Notes: generated by a model not told the origin, from the letters alone. A stretch of DNA of 64,000 bases from Leucobacter celer subsp. astrifaciens (GCF_001273835.1 NZ_JHEI01000135.1:292217-356216), one strand, 5' to 3'. Positions 9,057-18,914 are shown, counted from the first letter of the stretch. Translations and numbers: made by a program.

Positions 9057-9377
9057 CTACGACACCAGCTCGGGCGCATAGCCCGAGACCAGATCGGCCG
9101 GAACCGTGTCGGGCACACGATCGGTCAGCGGTATCGAGAGTCCCTCGACCACCGCAAGACGTTCGCTCACCTCACCCATGATCACGGAGAGCGGGGTATC
9201 GAGCGCATCGGCGACCGCAGCGAGAATCTCGCTCGACGCTTCCTTCTGTCCGCGCTCGACCTCACTCAGGTATCCGAGTGCAACGCTCGCCTCTCCAGCG
9301 ACCTGACGCAGCGTGCGGCCCTTCTGCAGACGGAAGTCACGCAGCACGTCGCCGATTTCCTGACGCATCAGCACCAT
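9057..9377 (-). CDS. clgR: XRE-family regulator, ClgR-like
   Basis: This 106-aa protein has a helix-turn-helix at about residues 8-62 ([48 protein letters not shown]). The sequence and its place next to cinA and recA match ClgR, the activator of Clp protease and stress genes in actinobacteria. The start at 9377 is supported by AAGGAGGG seven bases before ATG; an ATG three codons later would place that site too far away. A 14-bp perfect palindrome at 9425-9438 is a candidate autoregulatory site. The C-terminus ends PELVS; ClgR is a known Clp substrate in related bacteria, so this tail may matter for turnover. Confidence 0.8.
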   Translation of the reverse strand: MVLMRQEIGDVLRDFRLQKGRTLRQVAGEASVALGYLSEVERGQKEASSEILAAVADALDTPLSVIMGEVSERLAVVEGLSIPLTDRVPDTVPADLVSGYAPELVS

Positions 9378-9424
9378 GTGGGCCCTCCTTCACTCGCACG
9401 ACCGGGGTCGTGCCTCCACCATAC

Positions 9425-9438
9425 CCGCTTGCAAGCGG
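9425..9438. promoter_or_regulatory. 14-bp perfect palindrome upstream of the ClgR-like gene
   Basis: CCGCTTGCAAGCGG is self-complementary over its whole length and lies 47 bp before the regulator's start codon, between it and the CinA-C gene. A CGCT...AGCG core resembles what has been described for ClgR sites, as far as I recall. Autoregulation is inferred. Confidence 0.5.
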
Positions 9439-9544
9439 ATTGCCGCTGCGGGAACACCGTTCCAGTTTGATCGGTGTCACTGGGAGTAACCCCGAGATTA
9501 GCGGGTCTATTCCTGAAACTTCGCTGAACCTGAGCCAGGTTGAC

Positions 9545-10108
9545 TCAGATTTTAGTGAGTTCCGAGGTTTCGGCCGCCAGGAGTTCTAAAGCGGCTCGCA
9601 CGGTGGCCTCTCGGATCGAGGCCCGGTCCCCCGAGAAGGCAAAACGCTTCGCACGCGTTCGCTCGCCCGCGCTCACCGCGACCCAGACCGTTCCGGCGGG
9701 CTGTCCCGTCTGGGGATCCGGATCGGGGCCGGCCACTCCCGTCGTGGAGACGCCGATATCCGCGGGCTTCGGCGATGCACCCTCCTCCGCCGGTACCGCG
9801 CAAGCCGCGCGCACGCCGGCTGCCATCTGCTTCGCCACCAGTTCGTCCACGGGCCCCTTCTCCCGCAGCAACTCGAGATCGACGCCCAGCAGCGAGTGCT
9901 TCAACCAGGTGTCGTAGGCGACGATCCCGCCGGACAACGACCGCGATGCGCCGGGAATCTTTACCAGAGCATCTGCGAGCAGCCCTCCCGTCAGCGACTC
10001 CGCGACCGCGATACGGAGTCCGCGCGCAGCGGCCCACTCGATCGCTCCCGCAGCCGCAGCCCGATCTGCGACCCGTGGCACCTCGGCGGCCTCGGCAGCG
10101 CCGGACAT
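9545..10108 (-). CDS. cinA: CinA C-terminal domain protein (nicotinamide-nucleotide amidohydrolase family)
   Basis: This 187-aa protein consists only of the CinA-C domain, which in characterised members deamidates nicotinamide mononucleotide to recycle NAD. The signature AESLTGGLLADALVKIPGASRSLSGGIVAYD lies near residues 36-66, and VSTTGVAGPDPDPQTGQPAGTVWVAV near 120-145. The N-terminal MoaB-like half of full-length CinA is absent, as is usual in actinobacteria. The ATG overlaps the pgsA stop by one base (TGATG), so the two are translationally coupled. The frame is open further upstream, but that stretch is the shadow of pgsA. Confidence 0.9.
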   Translation of the reverse strand: MSGAAEAAEVPRVADRAAAAGAIEWAAARGLRIAVAESLTGGLLADALVKIPGASRSLSGGIVAYDTWLKHSLLGVDLELLREKGPVDELVAKQMAAGVRAACAVPAEEGASPKPADIGVSTTGVAGPDPDPQTGQPAGTVWVAVSAGERTRAKRFAFSGDRASIREATVRAALELLAAETSELTKI

Positions 10109-10707
10109 CACCGGGCGCTCCTCCGGGCCCGAACGAAGCCGAGGACGTAATCGATGCCGCTCAGGATCGTGAGCAGCACGGCGACGGTCATCGTCACGAC
10201 GTTCACCCAGTAGGCAACCGGAGCGATCGGCCCGAGCACACTCGCGAGCGGCAGGAGGGCCAGCGTGATGGCGACCGACTGCGCGACCGTCTTCAGCTTG
10301 CCCATCCACGCCGCGGCGACCACCACGTCGTGAGCGATCATGAGGCGGTGGATCGTGATGCCGATCTCGCGAACCAGCACGACGATGGTCACCCACCACG
10401 GCAGTTCGCCGAGGATCGAAAGCCCCACGAGCGCCGAGCCGGTGAGGAACTTATCGGCGATCGGATCGAGCAGCTTGCCCAGATCGGTGATGAGGCCGCG
10501 GGAGCGGGCGAGATATCCGTCCCACGCGTCGGTGGCGATGGCCACGACGAAGAACACCGCGGCGACCCAGCGCCAGGGCCCGTTCGCGCCGTCGTCGGCG
10601 AGCAGCATCCATACGAAGAACGGCGTCGCGACGATACGCGCGACCGTGATGATGTTGGGCGCGTTCCAGTTGCTGGGCGCGGCGGCGGGTTGCTCGGAGC
10701 CGGTCAT
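10108..10707 (-). CDS. pgsA: CDP-diacylglycerol--glycerol-3-phosphate 3-phosphatidyltransferase
   Basis: This integral membrane enzyme makes phosphatidylglycerophosphate, the committed step to phosphatidylglycerol and cardiolipin. The CDP-alcohol phosphotransferase motif is complete: Asp60, Asp63-Gly64, Ala67-Arg68, Gly77, Asp81 and Asp85 (DGYLAR...GKLLDPIAD). Several hydrophobic helices follow. At 199 aa it is normal. It lies in the usual actinobacterial place between ftsK and cinA. Other CDP-alcohol transferases share the motif, but this gene neighbourhood favours pgsA. Confidence 0.92.
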   Translation of the reverse strand: MTGSEQPAAAPSNWNAPNIITVARIVATPFFVWMLLADDGANGPWRWVAAVFFVVAIATDAWDGYLARSRGLITDLGKLLDPIADKFLTGSALVGLSILGELPWWVTIVVLVREIGITIHRLMIAHDVVVAAAWMGKLKTVAQSVAITLALLPLASVLGPIAPVAYWVNVVTMTVAVLLTILSGIDYVLGFVRARRSAR

Positions 10708-10744
10708 ATCAGCAGCCTACTTGAGCGGGTCGTCCCGGCGGGTG

Positions 10745-11791
10745 CTAGTAGCTCTGGATCTCGACCTCGATGCCGTCGCTCACCGCGGTGATCCACAGGT
10801 CGGCGTCCTGCGCCGAAGCCGTCCGTTCGCGGCTGATGCGATTGCCCTCGTCGTCGCGGCCCGAGTACGTGATCGTGAACGCACCCCGATCGTCGAGCAT
10901 CGCCCACGAGACGGAGCTCGGATCCACGAACGCCGTCGGTGAGCGCGTCATCTCGGCGCGCACCTCCACCCCTGACGGATCCGCGAACCGCGAGTCGGGT
11001 TCCGGCGCATCGATGCCGCAGTGCCTCATCGCGGACAGGGACGCGGCTGCAGCGCACTCCTCGAAAGACTCCGCGATCTGCCGCTGCACCTCCGCCTCGT
11101 AGCCCGGCCCCGGGCGCAGCCAGTCGGGGGCGTAGATCGAGTTGTCGGGCGAGGCGACGACGAACTCGGCGTATTCGCTCGTCGTGAAGTACCTGTTGTG
11201 CGACACGAACGTGTAGCTTCCCGCATACACCGCGAGCGCGTCGGTGCCGCTCGGGAAGGCTCCGTCCATGCCGCGGAACGCGAGGGCGCCGCTGGAGTCG
11301 GAGTCCAGGAACACCTCGTAGCGAAGCCCGCCGGTCACCCGCCACTCGCCGTCATCGTCCCGACGCAGCTGTACACGATCGGTGTATTCGGTGCCGTCCA
11401 ATTCGAACCGGACATCGCCCGCGGCTCGGCCCCCGTCGAAGTCGACGCGGAGCCTGCGCAACTCGGTGTCCCCGATGTGCTCCGCCGAGCCGAGGACGTC
11501 CTCCGCGAGCGCCACGTCGGACGCCCCCGTGGTCGAACCCGAGAAGAGCGACTCGGCGACATCGAGTTCTCCGCCCGCAACGGCTGCGATGTACTGCAGG
11601 GCGACGTCTCGCACCTCTGCAGGATTGTTGTTCTGCGCATCGACCGCGACCGCGATTCCGGCCCCGCCGAGCACCAGTACCGCGAGTGCACCGGTCACGC
11701 TCCACATCCATGTCGAAGACGAATGCGGGACCTCAGCGGCATCCGAGGGTTCCGGCTCGCGGAACTCGGGCTGCTCTTCCAGAACGGTCAT
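10745..11791 (-). CDS. Single-pass membrane protein of unknown function
   Basis: I do not recognise this 348-aa protein. It has an acidic cytoplasmic N-terminus of about 27 residues, one hydrophobic helix at about 28-50 (MWSVTGALAVLVLGGAGIAVAV) and a large, probably extracytoplasmic C-terminal part. That part begins with a region resembling NTF2-like or Mce-associated domains (VRDVALQYIAAVAGGELDVAESLFS). Cys pairs near residues 240 and 255 could form a disulfide. It lies between pgsA and ftsK. Its ribosome binding site, GAGGAG, sits in a degenerate fifth copy of a 13-bp tandem repeat. Confidence 0.7.
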   Translation of the reverse strand: MTVLEEQPEFREPEPSDAAEVPHSSSTWMWSVTGALAVLVLGGAGIAVAVDAQNNNPAEVRDVALQYIAAVAGGELDVAESLFSGSTTGASDVALAEDVLGSAEHIGDTELRRLRVDFDGGRAAGDVRFELDGTEYTDRVQLRRDDDGEWRVTGGLRYEVFLDSDSSGALAFRGMDGAFPSGTDALAVYAGSYTFVSHNRYFTTSEYAEFVVASPDNSIYAPDWLRPGPGYEAEVQRQIAESFEECAAAASLSAMRHCGIDAPEPDSRFADPSGVEVRAEMTRSPTAFVDPSSVSWAMLDDRGAFTITYSGRDDEGNRISRERTASAQDADLWITAVSDGIEVEIQSY

Positions 11792-11856
11792 GCTGCTCCT
11801 CGGTGCTGCTCATCAGTGCTGCTCATCAGCGCTGCTCATCAGCGCTGCTCATCAGT
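11792..11856 (-). repeat. 13-bp tandem repeat in the 5' leader of the membrane protein gene
   Basis: Four near-perfect units of GCTGCTCATCAGC (plus strand) occupy 11805-11856. A diverged fifth unit at 11792-11804 abuts the start codon. On the coding strand the units read RCTGATGAGCAGC, and the last one has become ACCGAGGAGCAGC, which supplies the Shine-Dalgarno GAGGAG. Confidence 0.88.
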
Positions 11857-11915
11857 GCTGATGATCGGTGTTGGTGGTCGGCGCTGCCGGCCGCATACCG
11901 CTGGTCAGAGACGGT

Positions 11916-14843
11916 TCAATCGCGCCCCGTCAGCTGCCACGCGTCTTCGTCGTCATCGCCCTCGACGTCTTCAAGGCCTGCCTGATACTGAGCGATCGGA
12001 TCGTCGTAGCGCGCGTCGCCGAAGCCGTCCGACTCGGTCAGCGGCTCGATCACATCGGTCGCGGAATCCCCCGCGGCCCCGACTGCGTCCGCGGACGCCG
12101 GCGGCTGCGGCAGCACCTGCGTCACCGGTTGCGCAGGCGCAGCCGGTGCGGCGGGCGCAGCCGGCACGGCGAATGCGGCCGGAGCGGAGTTCGTCGACGA
12201 CCCACCCTTGATCCGGGCGATCACCTCCGGCAGTTGCTCGGGCGTCACGAGCACGTCGCGCGCCTTGGACCCCTCCGAAGGCCCGACGATATCGCGGGAC
12301 TCCATGAGGTCCATCAGGCGGCCCGCTTTCGCGAAGCCGACGCGCAGTTTGCGCTGCAGCATCGAGGTCGACCCGAACTGGGAGGTGACCACGAGATCGA
12401 TCGCGGCGAGCAGCACCTCGAGGTCGTCGCCGATGTCCTCGTCGATCTCCTTCTTCTCGGCGGCCTGCGCCACATCGGCCCGGTACTCGGGCTGCGCCTG
12501 GGCCTTTACGTGCGTGACCACCTGGGCGATCTCGGCCTCGCCCACCCAGGCGCCCTGCACGCGCATGGGCGTCGATTCCCCGTTGAGCAGCAGGAGGCCA
12601 TCGCCCTGTCCGATCAGCCGCTCGGCGCCCACCTCGTCGAGGATGACTCGCGAGTCGGTGCCCGAGGCCACGGCGAAGGCGTAGCGGCTCGGCACGTTCG
12701 ACTTGATGACACCGGTGACCACGTTGACCGAGGGGCGCTGGGTGGCGAGCACCAGGTGGATGCCGGCGGCGCGGGCGAGCTGCGTGATGCGCTGGATCGA
12801 GTCCTCGACATCGCGCGGCGCGACGAGCATGAGATCCGCGAGCTCGTCGACCACCACCAGCAGGTAGGGGTACGGCTTGAGCACACGCTGACTGCCCTCG
12901 GGCAGCACGATCGATCCCGAGCGCACCGCCTCGTTGAAGTCGTCGATGTGGCGGAACCCGAAGCTCGCCAGATCGTCGTATCGCATGTCCATCTCCTTCA
13001 CGACCCACTGCAGCGCCTCCGCCGCCTTCTTGGGGTTCGTGATGATGGGCGTGATCAGGTGCGGGACGCCCTGATAGACCGTGAGTTCTACCCGCTTCGG
13101 GTCGACGAGCACCATGCGCACCTCGGCCGGCGTCGCCCGCATGAGGATGCTCGTGATCATCGAGTTGATGAAGCTCGACTTGCCCGAACCCGTGGCTCCC
13201 GCCACGAGCAAGTGCGGCATCTTCGCGAGGTTCGCCACGACGAAACCGCCCTTGACGTCCTTGCCGACGCCGATCGTCATGGGGTGGGGGCTGCGCTGAG
13301 CCTTGTTCGAGCGCAGCACGTCGCCGAGGGCCACGTTCTCGCGGTCCTTATTCGGGATCTCGATGCCGATGGCGCTCTTGCCGGGAATCGGCGAGAGGAT
13401 GCGCACCTCGTTCGAGGCCACCGCGTACGAGAGATTCTTGGAGAGCGCCGTGACCTTCTCCACCTTCACGCCCGGGCCGAGCTCCACCTCGTACTGCGTG
13501 ACGGTCGGGCCGCGCGAGAATCCCGACACCTTGGCATCGACCCGGAACTCCTCGAACACCCGGGCGATCGCCGCCATGATCTGGTCGTTCGCATCGGTGT
13601 GGGTCTTGGGCGCGTCGCCCGCCGCGAGCGCCGACTGGTCGGGCAGGCGGTATTCGGCGCGGCTCGCCGCGGGGTCGTGCGGCGGTGCGACTGCGAAGGG
13701 CACCGTGGGTGCGGCCTCGACCGGGGCAGCTGCCCCTTCATCGGCGGCCGCCGCGTAGTCATCCCACGAATCGTCGCTCAGTCCCGAGGCGCGCGAACCG
13801 CCGGCAGCCTGCACCGCGGCCTCCGCCTGGTCGAGCTCGTCGAAGAGGTCTGAGGGGAAGACATCGGTCGATGCCTCAGGGGCGAGCGCCGACTCGAAGG
13901 CCCCGTCGGCATCCGCATCGGCGGCCGAGCCCCCGAGCGCGGAGTCGAGTCCGGCGCGGTCGCCCGCATAGTCCGGATCCTCCTCGCGACCCGTGTCGGT
14001 GCGTCGCCACCAGGGCACGGAGGAGCCGTCCCCCTCCTGGTCCTCGAGGTCGAAGAGCGTATCCTGCTCCTTCTTCCGCGAGCGGCGCGACTTCTTGGCT
14101 TCAGGTGCTTCAGCCTTCGCGGCATCGCCGGTCTCCCCGTCGACCACTCCGAAGAGGAAATCGTACGCCTCTCGCAGTCGACGCATGATGCGCCCCGGGG
14201 GCGTCTTCGTGATGATCAGCACCGACATCGCCAGCAGCAGCGACAGCACCGGTGTGGCCACCCACACGGTGAGGAAGAGCAGCGGAGCCCCGATCATCCA
14301 GCCGAGCAGTCCGCCGGCCTCTGCGAGAGCCGGCATGCCGGCGCGCGGGATCGGCTGCCCGCCGTAGATGTGCGAGAGCCCGGCGATGCTCGTGATCGCG
14401 AGGAACAGGCCGATCGCGATGCGGCGGTTGTCGTTGACGCTCGAGGGATGGTTGAAGAGCCACAGCGCGAAGCCGACCATGATGATGGGCAGGCCGAACG
14501 CGACGCGTCCGAAGAGGCCGCCGAAGGTCCACGCATCGAGCTGCACCGCCACGGGCTGACCGATGAAGAACCACTCGACCACCGCGCCGATCACGGCGAG
14601 CAGCATCAGCAGCATGGGAACGCCATCGCGGCGGTCCTCGGGAGCGAGGGGTTCGAGCCGGAAGGCGCGCGCCGCACCGCCGACTCCGTGCGCGAGACCG
14701 TTCCAGGCGCGCACCAGCACGCCCTCGGTGGGCTCGGGCTCGGCGAGCACTTTTGTTCTCGCGGTCGCACGGGTGCCCGCGGAACGGGAACCCCGTGCCG
14801 TGGTCTTGCCCGATTTTTCGCGCGACGAAGCTTTGCTGGCCAT
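11916..14843 (-). CDS. ftsK: DNA translocase FtsK/SpoIIIE
   Basis: This septum-anchored hexameric motor pumps chromosomal DNA and coordinates segregation with division. The N-terminal part has about four transmembrane helices (residues 80-215). An acidic, Ala-rich linker follows to about residue 400. The motor carries Walker [10 protein letters not shown] near residue 550 and Walker [10 protein letters not shown] near 664. The gamma winged-helix domain ([20 protein letters not shown]) lies around 805-868. The start chosen is ATG at 14843 ([10 protein letters not shown], 975 aa). The frame is open for 42 more codons, but that stretch lacks protein-like composition. No strong ribosome binding site is visible at the chosen start. 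Confidence 0.94.
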   Translation of the reverse strand: MASKASSREKSGKTTARGSRSAGTRATARTKVLAEPEPTEGVLVRAWNGLAHGVGGAARAFRLEPLAPEDRRDGVPMLLMLLAVIGAVVEWFFIGQPVAVQLDAWTFGGLFGRVAFGLPIIMVGFALWLFNHPSSVNDNRRIAIGLFLAITSIAGLSHIYGGQPIPRAGMPALAEAGGLLGWMIGAPLLFLTVWVATPVLSLLLAMSVLIITKTPPGRIMRRLREAYDFLFGVVDGETGDAAKAEAPEAKKSRRSRKKEQDTLFDLEDQEGDGSSVPWWRRTDTGREEDPDYAGDRAGLDSALGGSAADADADGAFESALAPEASTDVFPSDLFDELDQAEAAVQAAGGSRASGLSDDSWDDYAAAADEGAAAPVEAAPTVPFAVAPPHDPAASRAEYRLPDQSALAAGDAPKTHTDANDQIMAAIARVFEEFRVDAKVSGFSRGPTVTQYEVELGPGVKVEKVTALSKNLSYAVASNEVRILSPIPGKSAIGIEIPNKDRENVALGDVLRSNKAQRSPHPMTIGVGKDVKGGFVVANLAKMPHLLVAGATGSGKSSFINSMITSILMRATPAEVRMVLVDPKRVELTVYQGVPHLITPIITNPKKAAEALQWVVKEMDMRYDDLASFGFRHIDDFNEAVRSGSIVLPEGSQRVLKPYPYLLVVVDELADLMLVAPRDVEDSIQRITQLARAAGIHLVLATQRPSVNVVTGVIKSNVPSRYAFAVASGTDSRVILDEVGAERLIGQGDGLLLLNGESTPMRVQGAWVGEAEIAQVVTHVKAQAQPEYRADVAQAAEKKEIDEDIGDDLEVLLAAIDLVVTSQFGSTSMLQRKLRVGFAKAGRLMDLMESRDIVGPSEGSKARDVLVTPEQLPEVIARIKGGSSTNSAPAAFAVPAAPAAPAAPAQPVTQVLPQPPASADAVGAAGDSATDVIEPLTESDGFGDARYDDPIAQYQAGLEDVEGDDDEDAWQLTGRD

Positions 14844-14981
14844 ATTACGAGGGTACTTTCGACCTCGGACATTCGCGAGGTGACGCTCCGGCCCCCGCGG
14901 AATCAGGAGGATCGGGGCGGAATCCCGGAATCCCGGAATCCGCTCGCGGGGCAGCGGGATGACGCGCATGGGACCGGCGCG

Positions 14982-15075
14982 GGTTTCGACTCGCTTCGCT
15001 CGCTCAACCAGCAGAACCGGCGCGGGTTTCGACGATCCGCCGGTTGAGCGAGCGAGGAACGAGCGAGTCGAAACC
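14982..15075. repeat. Inverted pair of dispersed TTTCGAC-type elements between ftsK and the FemAB gene
   Basis: The left arm (14982-15009) and right arm (15042-15075) are inverted copies of GGTTTCGACTCGCTTCGCTCGCTCAACC. The right arm has a six-base insertion. A partial third copy (GGTTTCGACGATCCGCCGG) lies between them. The 307-bp gap from 14844 to 15151 holds no gene. The element family recurs at 20612-20659, 22336-22367, 30805-30944 and inside hrpB. A transcript would fold into a long hairpin. Confidence 0.85.
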
Positions 15076-15151
15076 GCAGCTCCGAAGTCACTCGATCTCG
15101 GCTCCCCAAGCTCCCCGAGCTCCGCTCAATCGGCGGCGGAAGCGGAACCGC

Positions 15152-16186
15152 TCAGCGTCGACGCAGCTTGCGCACGACACGCTTGACGAGGGGCATCCCT
15201 TCGGTCCAGATCCGGTACCCCGGGCCGGGGCGATCCCACGACCCCGCGAGCAGGTTCTCGTGCGAGGCCCATCCCTTCTTGAACGTCGTGACGCCGTCGT
15301 TGATGAGCCCGCCGAAGTCGTAGCGCTCGATCCCGATGGACTTCATGTGCCGGATCACGTGCCACTTCAGCGCGTAGTTGGCGCGCAGCCGCTGCCCCGT
15401 GTCGTTCATGCCTCCGTAGAGCTCGAACGCGGTGCGGGACGATTTCGCCATGAACAGGAACGCCACGGGCTGGTCCTCGACGTACGCGGCCCAGACCGGC
15501 GAGTCCTCCCCCAGCATGGTGAAGGCGTCGTGGTAGTAGGAGTCCTCGTGCAGCCCGAAGTCGGCGCGCTCGCTCGTCTCCCGGTACACATCGAGGCACG
15601 CGTCCAGCTGCTCGAGGGTCTCGACCGGCCGGATCGACAGCGATTCCTCGCGCCCCGCCTTGCGCACGTACTGCCGGTGCTTCTTCGACATGTCGGCGAG
15701 CAGTTCGTCCTCCGTGCGCCGCAGGTCGAGGATCAGCGTTCGCGCCGGCAGCACGGGCGTCCCCGCCTCGCGCCACCGATCGCCGAGCGGGAACTCCCCC
15801 GCGTCCTCATCGGGCTCGATCGAGACCGCGACGGCACGCCGAGAGCCGTGCACGTGGTCGGCCACGGCGTTCGCCACCTCCGCGGGCGTCGGCGAGGCGG
15901 CGGGGCGCTCCGGATCCTCCTGGCTCCGCACGAGCACCGGACCGCGCGGGGCGTACACGAATCCGCCCAGCGGGCCGGGCAGCGAGCGCGTGAGCAGCTG
16001 GCAGGCCGCGACGACGGGGGCGTCGGATCCGGAGCCGTTGCGCACGAGCACTCGCTCGGCGCTCCAGCGGTGGGCCGACTTGAGGTCGCCCCACCCCCAC
16101 AGTTGCAGCGGGTGACCGCCGAGATCCCTCACCGTCGCGTCCCAGAGAGCGCGATCCGTGCAGGGGACGACCGAGAGGGAGGTCAC
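15152..16186 (-). CDS. FemAB-family lipid II peptide-bridge aminoacyltransferase
   Basis: Fem-type proteins add amino acids from aminoacyl-tRNA to the stem peptide of lipid II, making the interpeptide bridge or branch. This 344-aa member has the two-GNAT fold, with DMSKKHRQYVRKAGREE in the middle and the C-terminal pattern GQRLRANYALKWHVIRHMKSIGIERYDFGG. The start is GTG at 16186, overlapping the murJ stop (GTGA); the frame stays open upstream only as a murJ shadow. With the second FemAB gene and murJ it forms a coupled three-gene cassette. The transferred amino acid cannot be told from sequence. Confidence 0.87.
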   Translation of the reverse strand: MTSLSVVPCTDRALWDATVRDLGGHPLQLWGWGDLKSAHRWSAERVLVRNGSGSDAPVVAACQLLTRSLPGPLGGFVYAPRGPVLVRSQEDPERPAASPTPAEVANAVADHVHGSRRAVAVSIEPDEDAGEFPLGDRWREAGTPVLPARTLILDLRRTEDELLADMSKKHRQYVRKAGREESLSIRPVETLEQLDACLDVYRETSERADFGLHEDSYYHDAFTMLGEDSPVWAAYVEDQPVAFLFMAKSSRTAFELYGGMNDTGQRLRANYALKWHVIRHMKSIGIERYDFGGLINDGVTTFKKGWASHENLLAGSWDRPGPGYRIWTEGMPLVKRVVRKLRRR

Positions 16187-17799
16187 GAGCGGTTCCTTCC
16201 GAGTTTGCGTGAGATGAAGCCGGTGAGCTCGGCGAGCTCCGGGGAGCGCAGCAGGCCGAGCAGGATCACGTACACCGCGCCGACCACCGCGGCGACCGCA
16301 ACGGCGAAGGGGATCGCGAGCACGGCGTCGAACCCGGGGACCGCCGACCGCAGCAGCCAGGTCACGAGCAGGCCTGCGACGAGGGCCGGGATCGCCGCGA
16401 GCACGTAGCGCACGAGGCTCTGCGCGATCCTGCGCCCGTCGATCGATCCGATCTTGCGGCGCAGCAGCCAGGTCGCGAGCAGCGCCTGCACGATCGTCGC
16501 GAATGACCAGACGAGGGCGAACAGCATGCCGATCATCGCCTCGGGTGCGAAGATCAGCAGCAGCGAGAGCGCGATCACGATGCCCATCTGGATCGTCGTG
16601 AACACGAAGGGCGTGCGCGTGTCGGAGAGCGCGTAGAAGGCGCGCTGCACGACGAAGAGGAAGCTGTAGGCGGCGAGGCTCACCACGTAGGCCTGCAGCG
16701 CCTGGGAGAACTGGTCGACCTGCAACTGCGTCGCGCCGAAGTTGATGATGCGGGCGACGAAGGGCGCCGCGGCGAAGATCGCGGCCGCCGCGAGCACCAT
16801 GACGAGCGCGATCTGCCTTGCCGACGCCGAGAAGTCCGCGACGAACTCCGTCATGCGGCCCGTCTGCCCCCACTCCGAGAGCCGCGTGAAGTAGGCCGTT
16901 GCCAGTGACACCGCGATCACCGAGTGCGGCATCATGAAGATGAGCCAGACGTTCTGCATGGCGCTCGTCGAAGGACCGTGACCGGTCCCGATCGCGACGA
17001 TGTTGTTCGTCACGAGTCCGCCGAGCTGCATCACGGTGATCGTCGCGAGGCTCCAGCCGGCGATTCGGGCTGTACGCCCGAGGCCCATGCCCTTCCATTT
17101 GAAATCGGGGCGATAGTGGATGCCCGCTTTACGCCAGGAGACGAAGAGGATCAGCGCCTGCGCTATGACGCCGAGCGTCGCGCTGCCCGCGAGCACGCCG
17201 ATGGAGAGGGGATCCCACTCGAAGACCGTGCGCTCGCCCTCGGGATCAGCGCCGAACATCGCGATGAAGACGACGATGCCCGCGATCCCGATCACGTTGT
17301 TGAGCACGGGCGCCCAGGTGAACGGGCCGAACACGCTACGTGCGTTGAGCACCTCGCCCAGCACCGTGTAGAGGCCGTAGAACACGATCTGCGGCAGGCA
17401 CCAGTAGGCGAACGCCGTCGCGAGCGCACGCTGATCCGCGTCCCACGGAATCGCCGTCAGATGCACGATCCAGGGGGCCGCGAGCATCGCGAGCACCGTG
17501 ATGCCGAACAGCACCGCCGAGATCAGCGTGAGGATCTTGTTGATATAGCCGCTGCCGCCGTCGGAGTTCTGGGCGGCCCGCACGATCTGCGGCACGAGCA
17601 CGGCGTTCAGCATGCCGCCGAGCAGGATCATGTACAGGGTGTTCGGAAGCAGATTGCCGTTGGCGAAGGCGTCTGCTGAGACGGCGCCGACCGAGCCGAT
17701 CGCGTACGCGAGCAGCACGGCCTTTACGAGCCCGAGGATGCGCGACACCATCGTGCCCGATGCCATCACCGCGCTCGCGCGCATGATTCCCGCGGCCAT
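16183..17799 (-). CDS. murJ: Lipid II flippase MurJ (MviN)
   Basis: MurJ is a MOP-superfamily membrane protein that flips lipid II to the outer face for wall synthesis. The protein is 538 aa with about 14 hydrophobic helices. It begins with the family-typical segment RASAVMASGTMVSRILGLVKAVLLAYAIG, followed by NLLPNTLYMILLGGMLNAVLVPQIVR. The start, ATG at 17799, overlaps the stop of the upstream FemAB gene (TGATG), and its own stop overlaps the downstream FemAB start. It lacks the long cytoplasmic pseudokinase domain that mycobacterial MviN carries at its C-terminus. Confidence 0.94.
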   Translation of the reverse strand: MAAGIMRASAVMASGTMVSRILGLVKAVLLAYAIGSVGAVSADAFANGNLLPNTLYMILLGGMLNAVLVPQIVRAAQNSDGGSGYINKILTLISAVLFGITVLAMLAAPWIVHLTAIPWDADQRALATAFAYWCLPQIVFYGLYTVLGEVLNARSVFGPFTWAPVLNNVIGIAGIVVFIAMFGADPEGERTVFEWDPLSIGVLAGSATLGVIAQALILFVSWRKAGIHYRPDFKWKGMGLGRTARIAGWSLATITVMQLGGLVTNNIVAIGTGHGPSTSAMQNVWLIFMMPHSVIAVSLATAYFTRLSEWGQTGRMTEFVADFSASARQIALVMVLAAAAIFAAAPFVARIINFGATQLQVDQFSQALQAYVVSLAAYSFLFVVQRAFYALSDTRTPFVFTTIQMGIVIALSLLLIFAPEAMIGMLFALVWSFATIVQALLATWLLRRKIGSIDGRRIAQSLVRYVLAAIPALVAGLLVTWLLRSAVPGFDAVLAIPFAVAVAAVVGAVYVILLGLLRSPELAELTGFISRKLGRNRS

Positions 17800-18911
17800 C
17801 AGTAGTACGGGTCCTTTCTGACCGCCAGCGACCAGCGGCGCGCGAGGCGGTCCCCCAGTTTCACCCAGAAGGCGTAGGCCCGCGGCTTCAGCGGGAGGTC
17901 GAAGGCTCCGGCGTAGTCGGTGATCTCGGGGGCGAAGGAGCGCTTGAACTGGCCCACGCCGTGCAGCGGATGGTCGCGGTCGTCCGCACGATCCGAGGGC
18001 GGGGCCCCGCAGAGGTCGTGCACCCGCGCGCCGCGCTCGGCGGCCCAGCGGAGCACCTCCCACTGCAGCGCGTGCGAAGCGCCGTACGCCGACTTGGCGC
18101 GCACCGATGCGCCGTCCTTGTAGGTGGTCTTGTCGCCGAGCGCCATCGCATAGGCGCCCGCGATCAGCTCGGGTGCTCCGTCAGCACCGGCGCGGTGCGC
18201 GAGGAACATCCGGCCGGATCCGTCAGCCTCGAAGCGCTGCCAGAACGCCCGGTAGTACGCCTCGGAGCGCAGCACGAACCGGCCCTCGGCGGTCTCCCGC
18301 AGCAGGCGGTACAGCGTCGCGCAGTTCTCATCGGTGGCGGGCACGCGCGACACCTCGATGCCGTCGCGGCGCGCGCGGTTGATCGAGTTGCGGGCCTTCT
18401 TCCCGAGGCTCGCGAGCAGCTCCTCATCCGAGCGGCCCGGCTCTCCGAGACCGACGAGCACGGTCGACGGGTTGGGGATGATCCGCACGGTATCGCGATA
18501 TCCGGCAGCGCGAATCGCGTCCCGGGCGTCCAGCCCCAACCGCGGTTCGATCTTCAGCAGGAATGCTCCCCGCGAACGCGCGAGACCCGCGACCGCCGAG
18601 GCCGCCTCGAGTACCGCCGCCGTGTCCTCTCCGGCCGGCCCGGCGGGCAGATGCCACCATTCCCCGAGCAGCGGGACGCGCTTCGCGAGCACGCCGACGG
18701 CCACGGATGGACGCCCCGGCCGCTCCACGACCACGCGATAGTCGCGGTATCGCCCCTGCTCGCGCTTCACGCCGAGATAGGACTCGCCCATCCAGACCTC
18801 GCCCCCGCCCGGATTCGCCGCGACGAGCGCGTCCCAGCCGGTCCGCTCGGCCTCGCTCGCGAGGCGCGCCACGGCACCGGCCGAGGAGGTATCCGCGAGG
18901 GATCCCACCAC
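17799..18911 (-). CDS. FemAB-family lipid II peptide-bridge aminoacyltransferase
   Basis: This is a second Fem-like transferase (370 aa), only distantly similar to the one at 15152-16186. The FemAB core is visible as SLGKKARNSINRARRDGIEV near residue 165 and KSAYGASHALQWEVLRWAAERGARVHDLCG near 290, then GVGQFKRSFAP. It starts at GTG (a second GTG follows directly) three bases after the RNase J stop. Its stop overlaps the murJ start. Two Fem proteins could add two residues in sequence, or the same residue to different acceptors. Both readings are inference. Confidence 0.87.
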   Translation of the reverse strand: MVGSLADTSSAGAVARLASEAERTGWDALVAANPGGGEVWMGESYLGVKREQGRYRDYRVVVERPGRPSVAVGVLAKRVPLLGEWWHLPAGPAGEDTAAVLEAASAVAGLARSRGAFLLKIEPRLGLDARDAIRAAGYRDTVRIIPNPSTVLVGLGEPGRSDEELLASLGKKARNSINRARRDGIEVSRVPATDENCATLYRLLRETAEGRFVLRSEAYYRAFWQRFEADGSGRMFLAHRAGADGAPELIAGAYAMALGDKTTYKDGASVRAKSAYGASHALQWEVLRWAAERGARVHDLCGAPPSDRADDRDHPLHGVGQFKRSFAPEITDYAGAFDLPLKPRAYAFWVKLGDRLARRWSLAVRKDPYY

Positions 18912-18914
18912 GCC

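Noticed and set aside
14844..14969. 42-codon N-terminal extension of FtsK
   Set aside because: Composition is not protein-like and family members start at the MASK-type residue; no better ribosome site upstream.
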